A stretch of 34,396 nt of DNA from CAZLMW01 sp964560875 (GCA_964560875.1 CAZLMW010000090.1:1-34396), one strand, 5' to 3'. Counted from the stretch's first letter, positions 7,740-16,208 are shown. Numbers and translations are program-made. The notes: generated by a model not told the origin, from the sequence alone.

Positions 7740-9525
7740 GGACCGCGGCCTCCATCTCGTTCCACAGCCGGTGGTGCTCATCGCTGCCCGCGGGCGCGAG
7801 GTTCCAGTCGCGGAATGTGGCTGTCAGCGTCGTCATCGTGTCGCGCGCGACGTCTTTGCTGGCGAACTTGAAGTCGTGGTTGATGACGCGAACGGCGAAC
7901 TGAAACGCCTGGGCGACGCGCTCTTCGGATGGGCTGGCGTCGACCTCGTCAAACGCGTTTTGCTGCATGTACACGGCGTCGATGAACTCGGCCTTGAGCC
8001 AGTGCGTGAAGTCTGCGAGCGACAAGTCCTCTTCGCCGACGACCTTCATCTGGTCGCCGATGCCCTGCCCGACCCGGTAGTAATCGATGACATCGCGCGC
8101 GGCGTCGACAAAGCCGGTGAAATAGGTCTTGTCGAGCGCGTCTTTGAGCCGCGCGAGGTAGTTGGACCACGAATCGGTCGGCGAGATTGCCGGGAAACGC
8201 TTGGCGTACGAGCGTGCGTAGGTCAGCCCGAGAAAGCAGCCGACAACGGCGAGCGTGCTCTGTGTCACGGGCTCTTCGAAGTTGCCGCCAGCGGGGCTTA
8301 CGGTGCCGATAACCGTGACGGAGCCGTTGGTTGTGCCGAGGTTTGGATCGTCGATGCGCACGAGGCCGGCGCGCTCGTAGAACGCGGCGATAAGCGAGCC
8401 GAGGTAGGCGGGAAAGGCCTCTTCGCCGGGGATCTCTTCGAGGCGGCCGCTCATTTCGCGCAACGCCTGCGCCCAACGGCTGGTGGAATCGGCGAGCAGC
8501 AGCGCGCGAAGACCCATCTGGCGGTAGTACTCGGCGAGCGTGATGGCGGTGTAGACCGAGGCTTCGCGGGCTGCGACCGGCATCGATGAGGTGTTGCAGA
8601 CGATGATCGTGCGTTCCATCAGCGAACGGCCGGTCCGCGGGTCGGTCAGCTCGGGGAACTCGCGCAGGGTCTCGACCACTTCGCCAGCGCGCTCGCCACA
8701 GGCCGCGACGATGACGACGTCGGCTTCCGCGTGGCGGGAGACGGACTGCTGAAACACGGTCTTGCCGCTACCGAACGGGCCGGGAACGCAGGCTGTACCG
8801 CCTTCGGCGACGGGGAAAAACGTGTCCACAATGCGCACGCGCGTCGTCAGTGGGGTCGCCGGCAACAGGCGCTCGGCGTAGATGTCGATGGGGCGCTTGA
8901 CCGGCCATCGCTGGATCATCGTGACGTCGAACTCGGCGCCCGTGGACTCGACCCGGATACGCGCGACAGGCTCGTCGACTCGGTAGTCGCCGCCCGGTTT
9001 CACCGAGAGCACCTCGATGGCGCCGATGATGTCGAACGGCACCATGATCCGGTGTTCGAAGATGCCCTCGGTGACCGTGCCGATGGTGTCGCCCGCGGTC
9101 ATCGAGATGCCGTGGCGCGCGATCGGCGTGAACGTCCAGGTGCGCGTGCGGTCAAGGGTCGGCAGGTAGACGCCGCGCTGCAGGAACGCGCCGGAATGCA
9201 CAGCGAGCTCTTCGAGCGGGTTTCCCAAACCATCCACCGTCATCCCGAGCAGGCCCGGACCGAGCTCGATCGACAGCATCTCGCCGGTCATCTCGACGGG
9301 GTCGCCTACACGAATGCCGCGCGTGTCTTCGAAGACCTGCAGGTCGCAAGCGCCGTTGCGGATGCGGATCACCTCGGCCTTGAGCTTGACGTCGCCACCT
9401 TGACCGAGCGCCACGTAGGCCACTTCATTCATGCGAACGTCGCCGTCGAAGCTGGCGGTGACCATGTTGCCGGAGACGCCCACCACGGTGGCGGTCGTGG
9501 ACTGGTTGGCGGTCGCAGCGTTCAT
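7732..9525 (-). CDS. atpA: V/A-type ATPase subunit A (catalytic)
   Basis: This 597-residue protein is the catalytic head subunit. It has an N-terminal beta-barrel, a V/A-specific insertion (about residues 110-195), a Walker A loop GPFGSGKT (residues 249-256, Lys255), and the catalytic Glu278 in ACGERAGE. DSTSRWAQALREMSGRLEEI is the classical ATPase signature. The insertion and the GPFGSGKT loop distinguish it from F-type beta subunits. Its ATG overlaps the stop of the DUF2764 gene as ATGA. Together with B it hydrolyses or makes ATP. Confidence 0.96.
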   Translation of the reverse strand: MNAATANQSTTATVVGVSGNMVTASFDGDVRMNEVAYVALGQGGDVKLKAEVIRIRNGACDLQVFEDTRGIRVGDPVEMTGEMLSIELGPGLLGMTVDGLGNPLEELAVHSGAFLQRGVYLPTLDRTRTWTFTPIARHGISMTAGDTIGTVTEGIFEHRIMVPFDIIGAIEVLSVKPGGDYRVDEPVARIRVESTGAEFDVTMIQRWPVKRPIDIYAERLLPATPLTTRVRIVDTFFPVAEGGTACVPGPFGSGKTVFQQSVSRHAEADVVIVAACGERAGEVVETLREFPELTDPRTGRSLMERTIIVCNTSSMPVAAREASVYTAITLAEYYRQMGLRALLLADSTSRWAQALREMSGRLEEIPGEEAFPAYLGSLIAAFYERAGLVRIDDPNLGTTNGSVTVIGTVSPAGGNFEEPVTQSTLAVVGCFLGLTYARSYAKRFPAISPTDSWSNYLARLKDALDKTYFTGFVDAARDVIDYYRVGQGIGDQMKVVGEEDLSLADFTHWLKAEFIDAVYMQQNAFDEVDASPSEERVAQAFQFAVRVINHDFKFASKDVARDTMTTLTATFRDWNLAPAGSDEHHRLWNEMEAAVHA

Positions 9526-10358
9526 GCTGCCTCCAGCTCGTCGGGCGCTGGCGGCGCGGCGAGTGCGTTGTCGATGACTGTTGTGGCGGCGCCGAGCACG
9601 TTATCGAGCACAGCCTGGCCCTTCTCAGCGGTCCACGACGCCTCTTGTCGCACGATGCGGAGGCGGAGGTAGTACGCGAGCACCGCGTCAAGGCCGAACG
9701 GATCGGTCCCGACCAGGGCGTCCAGGCTGCGCCATCGGATGTCGTTGAGCGCGCGTTCACCGGCCTGCAAATCGTCGTTGTCGAGGGCCGCGATGGCTTC
9801 ACCGACCCATGCAAAGCGGTCCCCAATCCCGGCGTCGGCGGCGTCGTAGTGGGCGATGATGTAGCGCGACGTGGTGTCGAAGCTGCCCCGCATCTGCACG
9901 AGGAACTCGTCTTGTTTGAGCTCACGGCGCTTCGCGAGCAGGGCAGTGCAAACCTCCTGCAAATCGACGATGAACATCGCCCACTCGCGCAAAAAGAGGT
10001 TGCCGGTCTCCTCGACGACGTCGTGCCAGAAACGGCGCAGGTGGGCGCGCAAAGGACGCGGGCGGTGCATCCACTCGGGCAGCTCGGAGACAGCGGTGCC
10101 GCCTTCTGTCGCCGGGTCCCGGTCGTACATTGCGGCGCGCAACTCCTGGCCCTTGATGCTCGGATTGTCCAACAACGCCTCGGACTGAACCCGAACACCC
10201 GCTTCGACCTCTTCGAGCAGCGCCAGGCGCTCGAATTCAGTCCGCTCTTTGCCTTCGAGGTTCGCGCGCACGACCGCGATGAACGCGTTGAGCGAGATCG
10301 GTGCCTCCGCGCCGCGGTGAAGCGGCGGCAAACCGGTGAGGAGGTAGACGAGGGACAT
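9522..10358 (-). CDS. DUF2764 protein, probable V-ATPase subunit C-like component
   Basis: This 278-residue soluble helical protein starts MSLVYLLTGLPPL, the N-terminal signature of DUF2764. Genes of this family lie between atpE and atpA in the V-ATPase operons of spirochaetes, Chlamydiae and Bacteroidota, where they are thought to take the place of subunit C at the top of the central stalk. The position here is the same. The ATG at 10358 is chosen; a GTG two codons upstream is possible. Neither has a Shine-Dalgarno, and an in-frame TGA at 10389-10391 limits any extension. The stop overlaps atpA. A tandem repeat array fills the gap to atpE. Confidence 0.82.
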   Translation of the reverse strand: MSLVYLLTGLPPLHRGAEAPISLNAFIAVVRANLEGKERTEFERLALLEEVEAGVRVQSEALLDNPSIKGQELRAAMYDRDPATEGGTAVSELPEWMHRPRPLRAHLRRFWHDVVEETGNLFLREWAMFIVDLQEVCTALLAKRRELKQDEFLVQMRGSFDTTSRYIIAHYDAADAGIGDRFAWVGEAIAALDNDDLQAGERALNDIRWRSLDALVGTDPFGLDAVLAYYLRLRIVRQEASWTAEKGQAVLDNVLGAATTVIDNALAAPPAPDELEAA

Positions 10359-10389
10359 GGCCACAGAGCCGGGTGCGAGGGCGACGATT

Positions 10390-10533
10390 CAGGTCGAGGA
10401 CGTGGGTCAGGTCGAGGACATGGGTCAGGTCGAGGACATGGGTCAGGTCGAGGACGTGGGTCAGGTCGAGGACGTGGGTCACGTCGAGGACGTAGGTCAG
10501 GTCGCGGTGTTGGGTCAGGTTGTGGACGTCGCC
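10390..10533. repeat. 18-bp tandem repeat array between atpE and the DUF2764 gene
   Basis: Eight head-to-tail 18-bp units with consensus caggtcgaggacgtgggt. Five units (10390-10479) differ only by an a/g change, the next (10480-10497) has two changes, and the last two are diverged. The final unit runs into the last codons of atpE. On the coding strand each unit puts a TGA in the shared frame of atpE and DUF2764, so no read-through fusion is possible in that frame. The other two minus-strand frames stay open across the array and would give repeating hexapeptides. It is the only intergenic gap over 100 bp inside the operon. Confidence 0.92.
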
Positions 10534-11153
10534 GACTTGGCGTTGTCGTCGAGCTGGAAGTGCTTGTATAGCTGCGGCGCGACGAGCCGGGACAGCTCGC
10601 TGGCAACCGCGCGGTCAGAAAAATCCCACACGATGTGCTGGTCTTGCAGCTTGAGCCGAAACCCGCTGAGACGCAGCTCGCCACGCAGCTGCAGCTCACC
10701 CTTGGCACGTTCGACGATGCGCTTCCACGCGGAGGCCGCGATGACGTCGCGCATCTCGTCGCTCACGATTATCTCTGCGTCGCCGGTGTGGCTGATGGTG
10801 GACACGACCTCGCTGATGACGCGCTCGAGCACTTCGGGGTTGTCGAGCCGCGCGCGGGTTTCTTCTTCGATCGCGGTGTTGATGACCTGGTCGCGCAGCC
10901 GCTGACCGAGCGCCAGGATGAAGTCGCGGGCGGCCATCCGCAGCTCCACATCCATGTGCTCCCGGGTGCGGGTGGCGTCTTTGTTGGCGGTCTGAACGAT
11001 GCCGGCCGCTTTTTCTTTGGCGGCGGCGACGAGCTTCTTCGCGTCGGCCTCGGCGGTGGCGAGGATGCGTTCGCCCTCGGTCTGGGCCGCTTGCACACCG
11101 TCGGCGCGAATTTGCGCAATCAGCTTGTCGATACCTGCTGTAATTTCTGACAT
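10515..11153 (-). CDS. atpE: V/A-type ATPase subunit E (peripheral stalk)
   Basis: This 212-residue protein begins MSEITAGIDKLIAQIRADG and continues with an Ala/Glu/Lys-rich helix to about residue 100, then a globular C-terminal domain with the conserved DLRLSG/LRGELRLSGF-like segment. It is the standard length for bacterial E subunits, which form the stator stalk. The ATG at 11153 is chosen because the upstream in-frame extension has no similarity to the family and would cross the predicted promoter. It is the first gene of the operon. No G/H or F subunit gene is seen in the operon, as in spirochaete-type operons. Confidence 0.9.
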   Translation of the reverse strand: MSEITAGIDKLIAQIRADGVQAAQTEGERILATAEADAKKLVAAAKEKAAGIVQTANKDATRTREHMDVELRMAARDFILALGQRLRDQVINTAIEEETRARLDNPEVLERVISEVVSTISHTGDAEIIVSDEMRDVIAASAWKRIVERAKGELQLRGELRLSGFRLKLQDQHIVWDFSDRAVASELSRLVAPQLYKHFQLDDNAKSATSTT

Positions 11154-11193
11154 TTTTGAGATTCTCGGGTGGCTCGAAAAAGAAACGGCCCGC

Positions 11194-11222
11194 ACTCTAG
11201 GACCATTGGCTGCCACCTTCAA
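11194..11222 (-). promoter_or_regulatory. Predicted sigma70-type promoter of the V-ATPase operon
   Basis: On the minus strand a -35-like TTGAAG (11217-11222) is followed by a 17-bp spacer and a -10-like TAGAGT (11194-11199). The start of transcription would fall near 11187, about 34 bases before the atpE ATG. It is a match by eye to the E. coli consensus; sigma factors of this group may differ. Confidence 0.4.
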
Positions 11223-11303
11223 GTCGACCGGTGGACAGATCAGGTTCGATCGGAGTTCGCGGGGCGCTTTGGTCCGCGGGTGCTGCCGCACTGCCGTTCG
11301 CTC

Positions 11304-12191
11304 TCAGGCCGGATCAAACAGGTGGTCGCCGAAGAAGCGGGCCAGGCGCCGGTTGAGCGCGTCAGGATATTCCAACAGGCCGAAATGGGTGCCGCCGGGA
11401 ATCACAAATAGCTCGGATCTCTGAACGCCAGCCGCAATCTCTTCGCCGTATTGTGGCGGCGTGAATCGGTCGCGCTCGCCGTTGACGACCAGCATCGGCG
11501 CTTTGACAAGCGGCAGGAGCCCGCGTGCGTCGTGTCGATCCAGCGCCTCGAACAAGCTGCAGTAGTTGTCCAGGTCGAGGTGCACCCAGTCGCGCCCCAT
11601 GTCCCAAAACACAGAGCGGTCAATCGCCGGGTCCATCACGCGCAGCGCGATGCCGCCGCGCACGAACAACCCGGTCAAGCGTCGTGAATGTGACAGTCGT
11701 TTGGCTGGCCGCATCGCCACGCGCCATCCCCGACGCACGACCCGATAGACCGCAGGAGCGACTCTGCGTGGGGTGCGACCGTCAAAGGCGGTGTGGAGCG
11801 GGCTGGAATGGGTGCCATGGATGGCGACGAGCGCTGCGGGGACGTCGGCGTGTGTGCGGTGGAACTCGAGCATCACCTGGACGCCCATGCTCCAGCCCAT
11901 GATGACGGGGTTGTGTACGTCGAAGTGCTCAAGCAAGGCGGCGAGGTCATGGGCGTGATGCGTCAACTCGAATGAGCGCCGATCCGCGGGCCAGTCCGAC
12001 CCGTACAAGCCGCGATAATCCCAGCTCAGGATGCGAAAGCGCGCGCCGAATGCGCTGACGATGTGTCGCCAGCTGCGGATCGAGCCCCCCAGGCCGTTGG
12101 CGATGATCAGCGGCTGACCGTGAGCGATGCCGCCCTCGTAGGTGCGCAGCCGCGTGCCGTCGAAGCTATAGAAGTCGCCGTCGCGAAGCAT
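11304..12191 (-). CDS. Alpha/beta hydrolase
   Basis: This 295-residue protein has the alpha/beta-hydrolase fold with a visible triad: Ser101 in the nucleophile elbow (MGWSMGVQ), Asp241 (VNGERDRF) and His269 (GGTHFG). The oxyanion region is ANGLGGS (residues 31-37). No signal peptide is seen, so it should be cytoplasmic. The lid region (about 130-200) is Arg-rich. The substrate cannot be told; the family includes esterases, lipases and C-C hydrolases. It begins 42 bp after the coiled-coil lipoprotein gene on the same strand and ends 150 bp before atpE. Confidence 0.88.
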   Translation of the reverse strand: MLRDGDFYSFDGTRLRTYEGGIAHGQPLIIANGLGGSIRSWRHIVSAFGARFRILSWDYRGLYGSDWPADRRSFELTHHAHDLAALLEHFDVHNPVIMGWSMGVQVMLEFHRTHADVPAALVAIHGTHSSPLHTAFDGRTPRRVAPAVYRVVRRGWRVAMRPAKRLSHSRRLTGLFVRGGIALRVMDPAIDRSVFWDMGRDWVHLDLDNYCSLFEALDRHDARGLLPLVKAPMLVVNGERDRFTPPQYGEEIAAGVQRSELFVIPGGTHFGLLEYPDALNRRLARFFGDHLFDPA

Positions 12192-12233
12192 CGTGGGCCC
12201 TCGTGGGCGTCGCCGAAAGAAGGGTAACGCGAA

Positions 12234-14591
12234 TCAATAGTCGGCGACGAACTTGGCCGTGCCGTTGCGGCTGGAGATCGCCGCTTTGAAACGAAGCGTG
12301 CGGCCGCCCTTGGGATTGTACTTGTCCTGCCACGCCAGCGGGATAGTCAGGGTCGCATCGCAGCCGTTTTCGCAGCCCGAAAGGTCGAAAAACACCGTCC
12401 TGGCGAACCCATCTGGGACCTTGCCTTTGGCGATGACGCTCTTGGCATCGGACGTCGTGGCGAGCGGGATGACGCGCGGCTCGGTGGTCGAAATCACGAA
12501 CGCGGCGACCTGCTTCTTACCGGCGGGCAACAACACCAATCGGGCGGATCCGAGCGACCAATCTCCGCTCAGCCAAGCGAGAGTGCGCAGCCGAGGCAAA
12601 ACCGCGATGACCTTGAGCGCCGCCTTGTGCTCGGGCGGGATCATCAACGTCAGTGACATGCTGCCGCGCGATTTCAGCAACAGGCGCTCGATGCGTCCGG
12701 TGCCGGCGTCGTACACCACGGTGACGTCGCGCGATGCGGTGTTCTTGAGGCTGACCTTCGCGGGCTGATACTCGTCCGGTGCGGGCCGGCGTTTGGCGCG
12801 AATCGAGCCACGGATCGACGAAGTGGCGGCGTTTTGGGACGCGAGCGTGCGGCTGATGCGGGCCAGGAATACGGGAGTCAGCGGCGTGTCCGGCGCTTCG
12901 GTCCACACCTTGGCGATGGCCGTCAGCGGCGCGTTCGCCAACACAGCATTCTTGTCGATGGCGAGCTCGCGGGTCACGACGAACACGCCGAGCAGACGCG
13001 TCGCACCCTTGGTGTTCGGCGTCACGTCGACGTGGCCCTTCGCGGACTTGCCGCCCTTGAGGAACGTCGAGAGCCGCTGTCCGGCGACCTCGAAGAACAC
13101 CACGGCGGGCGCCTTTGTCGGGTTGGTCGCTTGCCAGCCATGCCGCGCGGCGCCTTTGCGGGTCTTGGTCGGCGCCACGGCGACGAGCCACTGGTCGACG
13201 CGAGCGAGCGCCGCTTTCTGAAGCGCGGCATTGGCGGCGGGGACTTTGGCGTGCTCGGGGTGCGCATGGATGGCATCGGCGATTGCGGCCACTTGTGCGC
13301 CGGCGATGGCGTCGTCGAAGCGCTTGACGATGGCGGCGAGTCGCGCTTTTTCGGCGGCTTGCTTGCGCGCCTTTTCCTCTTCGGTTTTGCGCTTGGCTTC
13401 GGCGATTTTGCGGGCCTTTTCCTCTTCGGCTTTGCGCTTAGCCTCCGCCTTTTTGCGCGCCTTCTCTTCGGCGGCTTTGCGCTCGGCTTCGGCCTTCAGT
13501 CGTTTCTTCTCGTCGGCGGCCTGCTTTCGGGCTTCAGCGGCTTGCTGCTTCTTGCGCGCGGCCTCCGCTTTTCGTCGCGCGGCGGCTTCTTTGTTCTTGC
13601 GCGCCTCGTCGGCCTTCTCGGCTCGGCGACGTGCTTGCGCTTGCTTCCGCGCGGCAGCCGCCTGTTGCGCCTTGGCCGCGGCGGCGTTCTTGGAACGTGC
13701 AGCTTCCTGGTTGGCGCGGAGCTTTGCGATGGCCTCCTGGCGCGCACGCTCGCGTCGTTCCTCTGCGGTTTCGGCGGCGACGGGCTTGGGCGCAGGGGCC
13801 TTGGACGCCTTGTGGGGCGCCGCGCGTTTTTTCGGCTTCTTGGCCTTGGCGCGAGACCGCGATGTCTTGCCGCTGGTCCTCTCCAGCTTGGCTTCGTGTG
13901 CCTCCGTTGCCTTTCGGGCGGCCGCCGCTGCTGCCTGCGCTTGGGCCACCGCCCTCTCCGCGGCTCGCTGCGCCTTTCGCAACGCCGCCGCCCGAGCCTT
14001 CAGTCGCTCGACCTGCTCGTCGCTGCGGACGTTGGTCATGTCGACGGTCTTGGGTTTGGGCTTGGCTGTTGCAGCGGGCGTCGCGCTCGTCTTGGCCGTC
14101 GCGGCAGGAGGCTTGGCTTTGGCAACGGTGGGCGTCGGCTTTGCGTCGCTTTTGATCGTCCGCACGCACTGCGCCATCCACTGCGTGCGCAACACGGTTG
14201 ACTTGCTGGTCTTGATCTCGACCTTGCCGCCGTCCTTCAGCACGCGCTCTTTCTTCCGCTTTTCGACCTGCGACGCATGGGCGTCGACGTCGACAACGGC
14301 CGTGCACCCAAATCGCCGCGCGTACGACAAAAAACGATTCTCCGCTTGTTCCTGGGACAACGCGTTGGAGCTTGCGGGCAACGTCATCACGCCCACAACC
14401 ACGGCCGGTTGCGGCACGTCCTCGAGCGCTTCGGCCAACAGCACTTTCGACTTGGCGGGCACCGCCGGGTACTTCGCGACACCCTCGGTGCGATCGAACT
14501 GCACGCCGCCACAACCGCCCGTCAGCGTCGCGACGGACGCGATCAGGGCCGCGATGAGAAGGTCGAAAATGCGAGAATGGGAACGCGCCAC
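12234..14591 (-). CDS. Large coiled-coil lipoprotein of unknown function
   Basis: This 785-residue protein has a signal peptide (ARSHSR, then a hydrophobic stretch) and a lipobox-like TGGC with Cys27; the -3 residue is Thr, which is not ideal. About residues 35-140 form a small domain containing GCTAVVDVDAHA. A very long Ala/Lys/Glu/Arg-rich coiled coil follows (about 180-430), including 15-residue repeats. A C-terminal region of about 350 residues is predicted beta-rich and is of unknown family. A GTG start at 14591 is chosen because it has GGAGG five bases upstream and lies just after a good promoter; a TTG at 14648 lies upstream of that promoter. The long helix could bridge from the membrane into the periplasm, but this is a guess. 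Confidence 0.78.
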   Translation of the reverse strand: MARSHSRIFDLLIAALIASVATLTGGCGGVQFDRTEGVAKYPAVPAKSKVLLAEALEDVPQPAVVVGVMTLPASSNALSQEQAENRFLSYARRFGCTAVVDVDAHASQVEKRKKERVLKDGGKVEIKTSKSTVLRTQWMAQCVRTIKSDAKPTPTVAKAKPPAATAKTSATPAATAKPKPKTVDMTNVRSDEQVERLKARAAALRKAQRAAERAVAQAQAAAAAARKATEAHEAKLERTSGKTSRSRAKAKKPKKRAAPHKASKAPAPKPVAAETAEERRERARQEAIAKLRANQEAARSKNAAAAKAQQAAAARKQAQARRRAEKADEARKNKEAAARRKAEAARKKQQAAEARKQAADEKKRLKAEAERKAAEEKARKKAEAKRKAEEEKARKIAEAKRKTEEEKARKQAAEKARLAAIVKRFDDAIAGAQVAAIADAIHAHPEHAKVPAANAALQKAALARVDQWLVAVAPTKTRKGAARHGWQATNPTKAPAVVFFEVAGQRLSTFLKGGKSAKGHVDVTPNTKGATRLLGVFVVTRELAIDKNAVLANAPLTAIAKVWTEAPDTPLTPVFLARISRTLASQNAATSSIRGSIRAKRRPAPDEYQPAKVSLKNTASRDVTVVYDAGTGRIERLLLKSRGSMSLTLMIPPEHKAALKVIAVLPRLRTLAWLSGDWSLGSARLVLLPAGKKQVAAFVISTTEPRVIPLATTSDAKSVIAKGKVPDGFARTVFFDLSGCENGCDATLTIPLAWQDKYNPKGGRTLRFKAAISSRNGTAKFVADY
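13365..13499. repeat. Three 45-bp tandem repeats inside the coiled-coil gene
   Basis: Units begin at 13365, 13410 and 13455. They encode 15-residue Lys/Glu/Ala/Arg units of the type EEEKARKIAEAKRKT. The 15-residue spacing is close to four heptads half-shifted, which suits a coiled coil. Copies differ mostly at third codon positions, so the duplication is not recent. Confidence 0.75.
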
Positions 14592-14596
14592 GGTCG

Positions 14597-14601
14597 CCTC
14601 C
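14597..14601 (-). promoter_or_regulatory. Ribosome binding site that fixes a GTG start
   Basis: On the minus strand this reads GGAGG, five bases before the GTG at 14591. It selects this start over the upstream TTG at 14648. Confidence 0.75.
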
Positions 14602-14610
14602 GGGCCGCGT

Positions 14611-14640
14611 ATTTTAGCCTGCGAACGCGCGCTCTGGCAA
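14611..14640 (-). promoter_or_regulatory. Predicted sigma70-type promoter of the coiled-coil lipoprotein gene
   Basis: On the minus strand TTGCCA (14635-14640), an 18-bp spacer, then TAAAAT (14611-14616). Both hexamers are close to consensus. Transcription would start near 14604, giving a very short leader that barely contains the ribosome site. The gene can therefore be expressed apart from the upstream FGE-fold lipoprotein. Confidence 0.55.
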
Positions 14641-14711
14641 TCGGTCAACCGTATCGTTTTGCGTGCGGTTGGCGCGCCACCTGTTGTCGCGGCTCAAGGC
14701 GCTCGGCGCCA

Positions 14712-16208
14712 TCACGGATAGGGTTTCACGCAGCGGAATCCCAGGTCGTTCTTCGCGTGGGTCAGCGACATGTGGAGCCGGTAGCTGGTGCGCAACGCGA
14801 CGCCACCATCGGTCCAGTAGAACCCGGGTCCACGCGTCACGTGCTGAGCGCCTGACCCTGGCCCGGCCGGATCCTTCGCGCCGTTGGACTGGCTGTAGTA
14901 GTTGGCGCTGTAGAAGTCGTGCACCCACTCCCACACGTTGCCGTACATCCCCTTGAGCCCGAACGCGTTCGCGGCGCCATAACTGACAGGCGCGGTGTAG
15001 ACGTGTCCGTCGGTGTATCCGGCGATGGTCTGCCACGACGCGTTGGCTGCCTCCGCCGTCGTATCGGGCAGGTTGCCGATCTTGGCCGGTGGAGCTGCGT
15101 TGTTGCCCCACGGGTAGATCAGCCCCTTCTTCTTGTCGCGCTGCAGGTACTCCCACTCCGCCTCGGTGGGCAACCGGCCGCCCTTGGGCATGCGCCACGC
15201 GCAATAGGCCGTCGCCTGCGCCCAGGTGACGCAGTTCACGGGGTGGTCTTCCTTGCCAGCCACTCCCCACGTTCCGCCGTCCCCGGCGCTGCACGTCGCT
15301 GCGGGCGCGGTGCAGCCCTTGGCGTCCACGCAGGTCTTGTATTTGGCGACGGTGACCTCGGTCTCATCCACAAGGAACGCCGACAGTGTCACCGTGTGCA
15401 GCGGGTTTTCGTGCGCTTGGCACTGCGTGTCGCCGTTGACGCATCCAATCTCGGCCTGCTGGACGGCGCCGATGAGGCGCATTCCCTTGATAAGCGCCGC
15501 GCATTTGCCCTTGTAGCAGGCCTTGTTCGTGGCGCACTTCTGGCCGTCGTTGTCGGCCGGCTCATGGCCACACTTGGCGCCATCGCACTCGTCGTTGGTG
15601 CACACGTTGCCGTCGTCGCAGGAGATCTTGCCACCCTTGCAGTTGCCTTTGCTGCACGCGTCATTTTGCGTGCATTCGTTGCCGTCCTCGCACATTGCTG
15701 TGTTGTGGTCGTGCAGACAGCCTTTCGTCTTTTCGCACGAGTCGGTCGTGCAGTCGTTGTTGTCGTTGCACTTGGCCGGGCCGCCCGATGGCTGGCACTC
15801 GCCGTCTTTGCAAGCGTCCTGGCCGTTGCAGTAGTCGCCGTCGCTGCACGGCCCCGCGCGGTTGTTGTAGATGCAGCCGGTCTTCGAATCGCACCCGTCG
15901 GGCTGTCTGCATTGATCCGAGTCTGGGCAGTCCTGGTTTTGCCCCTGGCAGCTGGCCCCCTGGCAGCTGTCGTTCTTTGTGCACGCGTTGCCGTCGTCGC
16001 ACGGGCCGCCGTTGTCTTCGTGCAAACAGCCCTGTTGCGGATCGCAGTTGTCCTTCGTGCAGGGGTTGTTGTCGTCGCAATCGAGCCCCGGGCAGCGGTC
16101 TTGGTCGAAGAACTTATGGGGCGCCGGCAGCTCTTCGCCCTCGCAGCCGCCACAAAGAGCGACGCTGAGGGCGACGACCAGCATGCTCGCCAGGACGTGC
16201 CAACGCAT
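14712..16208 (-). CDS. Cys-rich lipoprotein with FGE-sulfatase (SUMF1-like) domain
   Basis: This 498-residue protein has a signal peptide with lipidated Cys22 (CGGC). About residues 38-240 hold six or seven Cys-rich repeats of the type CDDGNxCTxDxC, rich in Asp and Asn and possibly Ca2+-binding; such repeats are common in myxobacterial surface proteins. Residues about 245-498 are an FGE-sulfatase fold: EVTVAKYKTCV, HPVNCVTWAQATAYCAW, GGRLPTEAEWEY, YPWGN, GNVWEWV and LGFRCV. The usual C-terminal RGGSW is replaced by TRGPGFYW and I do not see the paired catalytic cysteines of true formylglycine-generating enzymes, so a binding or structural role is more likely. Its ATG overlaps the TPR gene stop by one base (TGATG). 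Confidence 0.88.
   Translation of the reverse strand: MRWHVLASMLVVALSVALCGGCEGEELPAPHKFFDQDRCPGLDCDDNNPCTKDNCDPQQGCLHEDNGGPCDDGNACTKNDSCQGASCQGQNQDCPDSDQCRQPDGCDSKTGCIYNNRAGPCSDGDYCNGQDACKDGECQPSGGPAKCNDNNDCTTDSCEKTKGCLHDHNTAMCEDGNECTQNDACSKGNCKGGKISCDDGNVCTNDECDGAKCGHEPADNDGQKCATNKACYKGKCAALIKGMRLIGAVQQAEIGCVNGDTQCQAHENPLHTVTLSAFLVDETEVTVAKYKTCVDAKGCTAPAATCSAGDGGTWGVAGKEDHPVNCVTWAQATAYCAWRMPKGGRLPTEAEWEYLQRDKKKGLIYPWGNNAAPPAKIGNLPDTTAEAANASWQTIAGYTDGHVYTAPVSYGAANAFGLKGMYGNVWEWVHDFYSANYYSQSNGAKDPAGPGSGAQHVTRGPGFYWTDGGVALRTSYRLHMSLTHAKNDLGFRCVKPYP

Noticed and set aside
6405..7871. Long plus-strand open frame opposite atpB
   Set aside because: It is antisense to a clear V-ATPase gene, has no domain, and arises from the high GC content at third codon positions. 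The same applies to other long antisense frames, for example opposite nifJ, the acyl-CoA dehydrogenase and parE.
10365..10514. Read-through fusion of atpE and DUF2764, which share a frame
   Set aside because: Each repeat unit carries a TGA in that frame, in addition to the atpE stop.
10390..10533. Possible CRISPR array
   Set aside because: The 18-bp units are head to tail with no unique spacers, and there are no cas genes nearby.
3909..11153. F-type ATP synthase
   Set aside because: Subunit A has the V/A-specific insertion and GPFGSGKT loop, and subunits I, D, E and K are V/A-type.
14592..14648. TTG start of the coiled-coil lipoprotein at 14648
   Set aside because: It lies upstream of the predicted promoter, has no ribosome site and gives a long N-terminal tail before the signal peptide.
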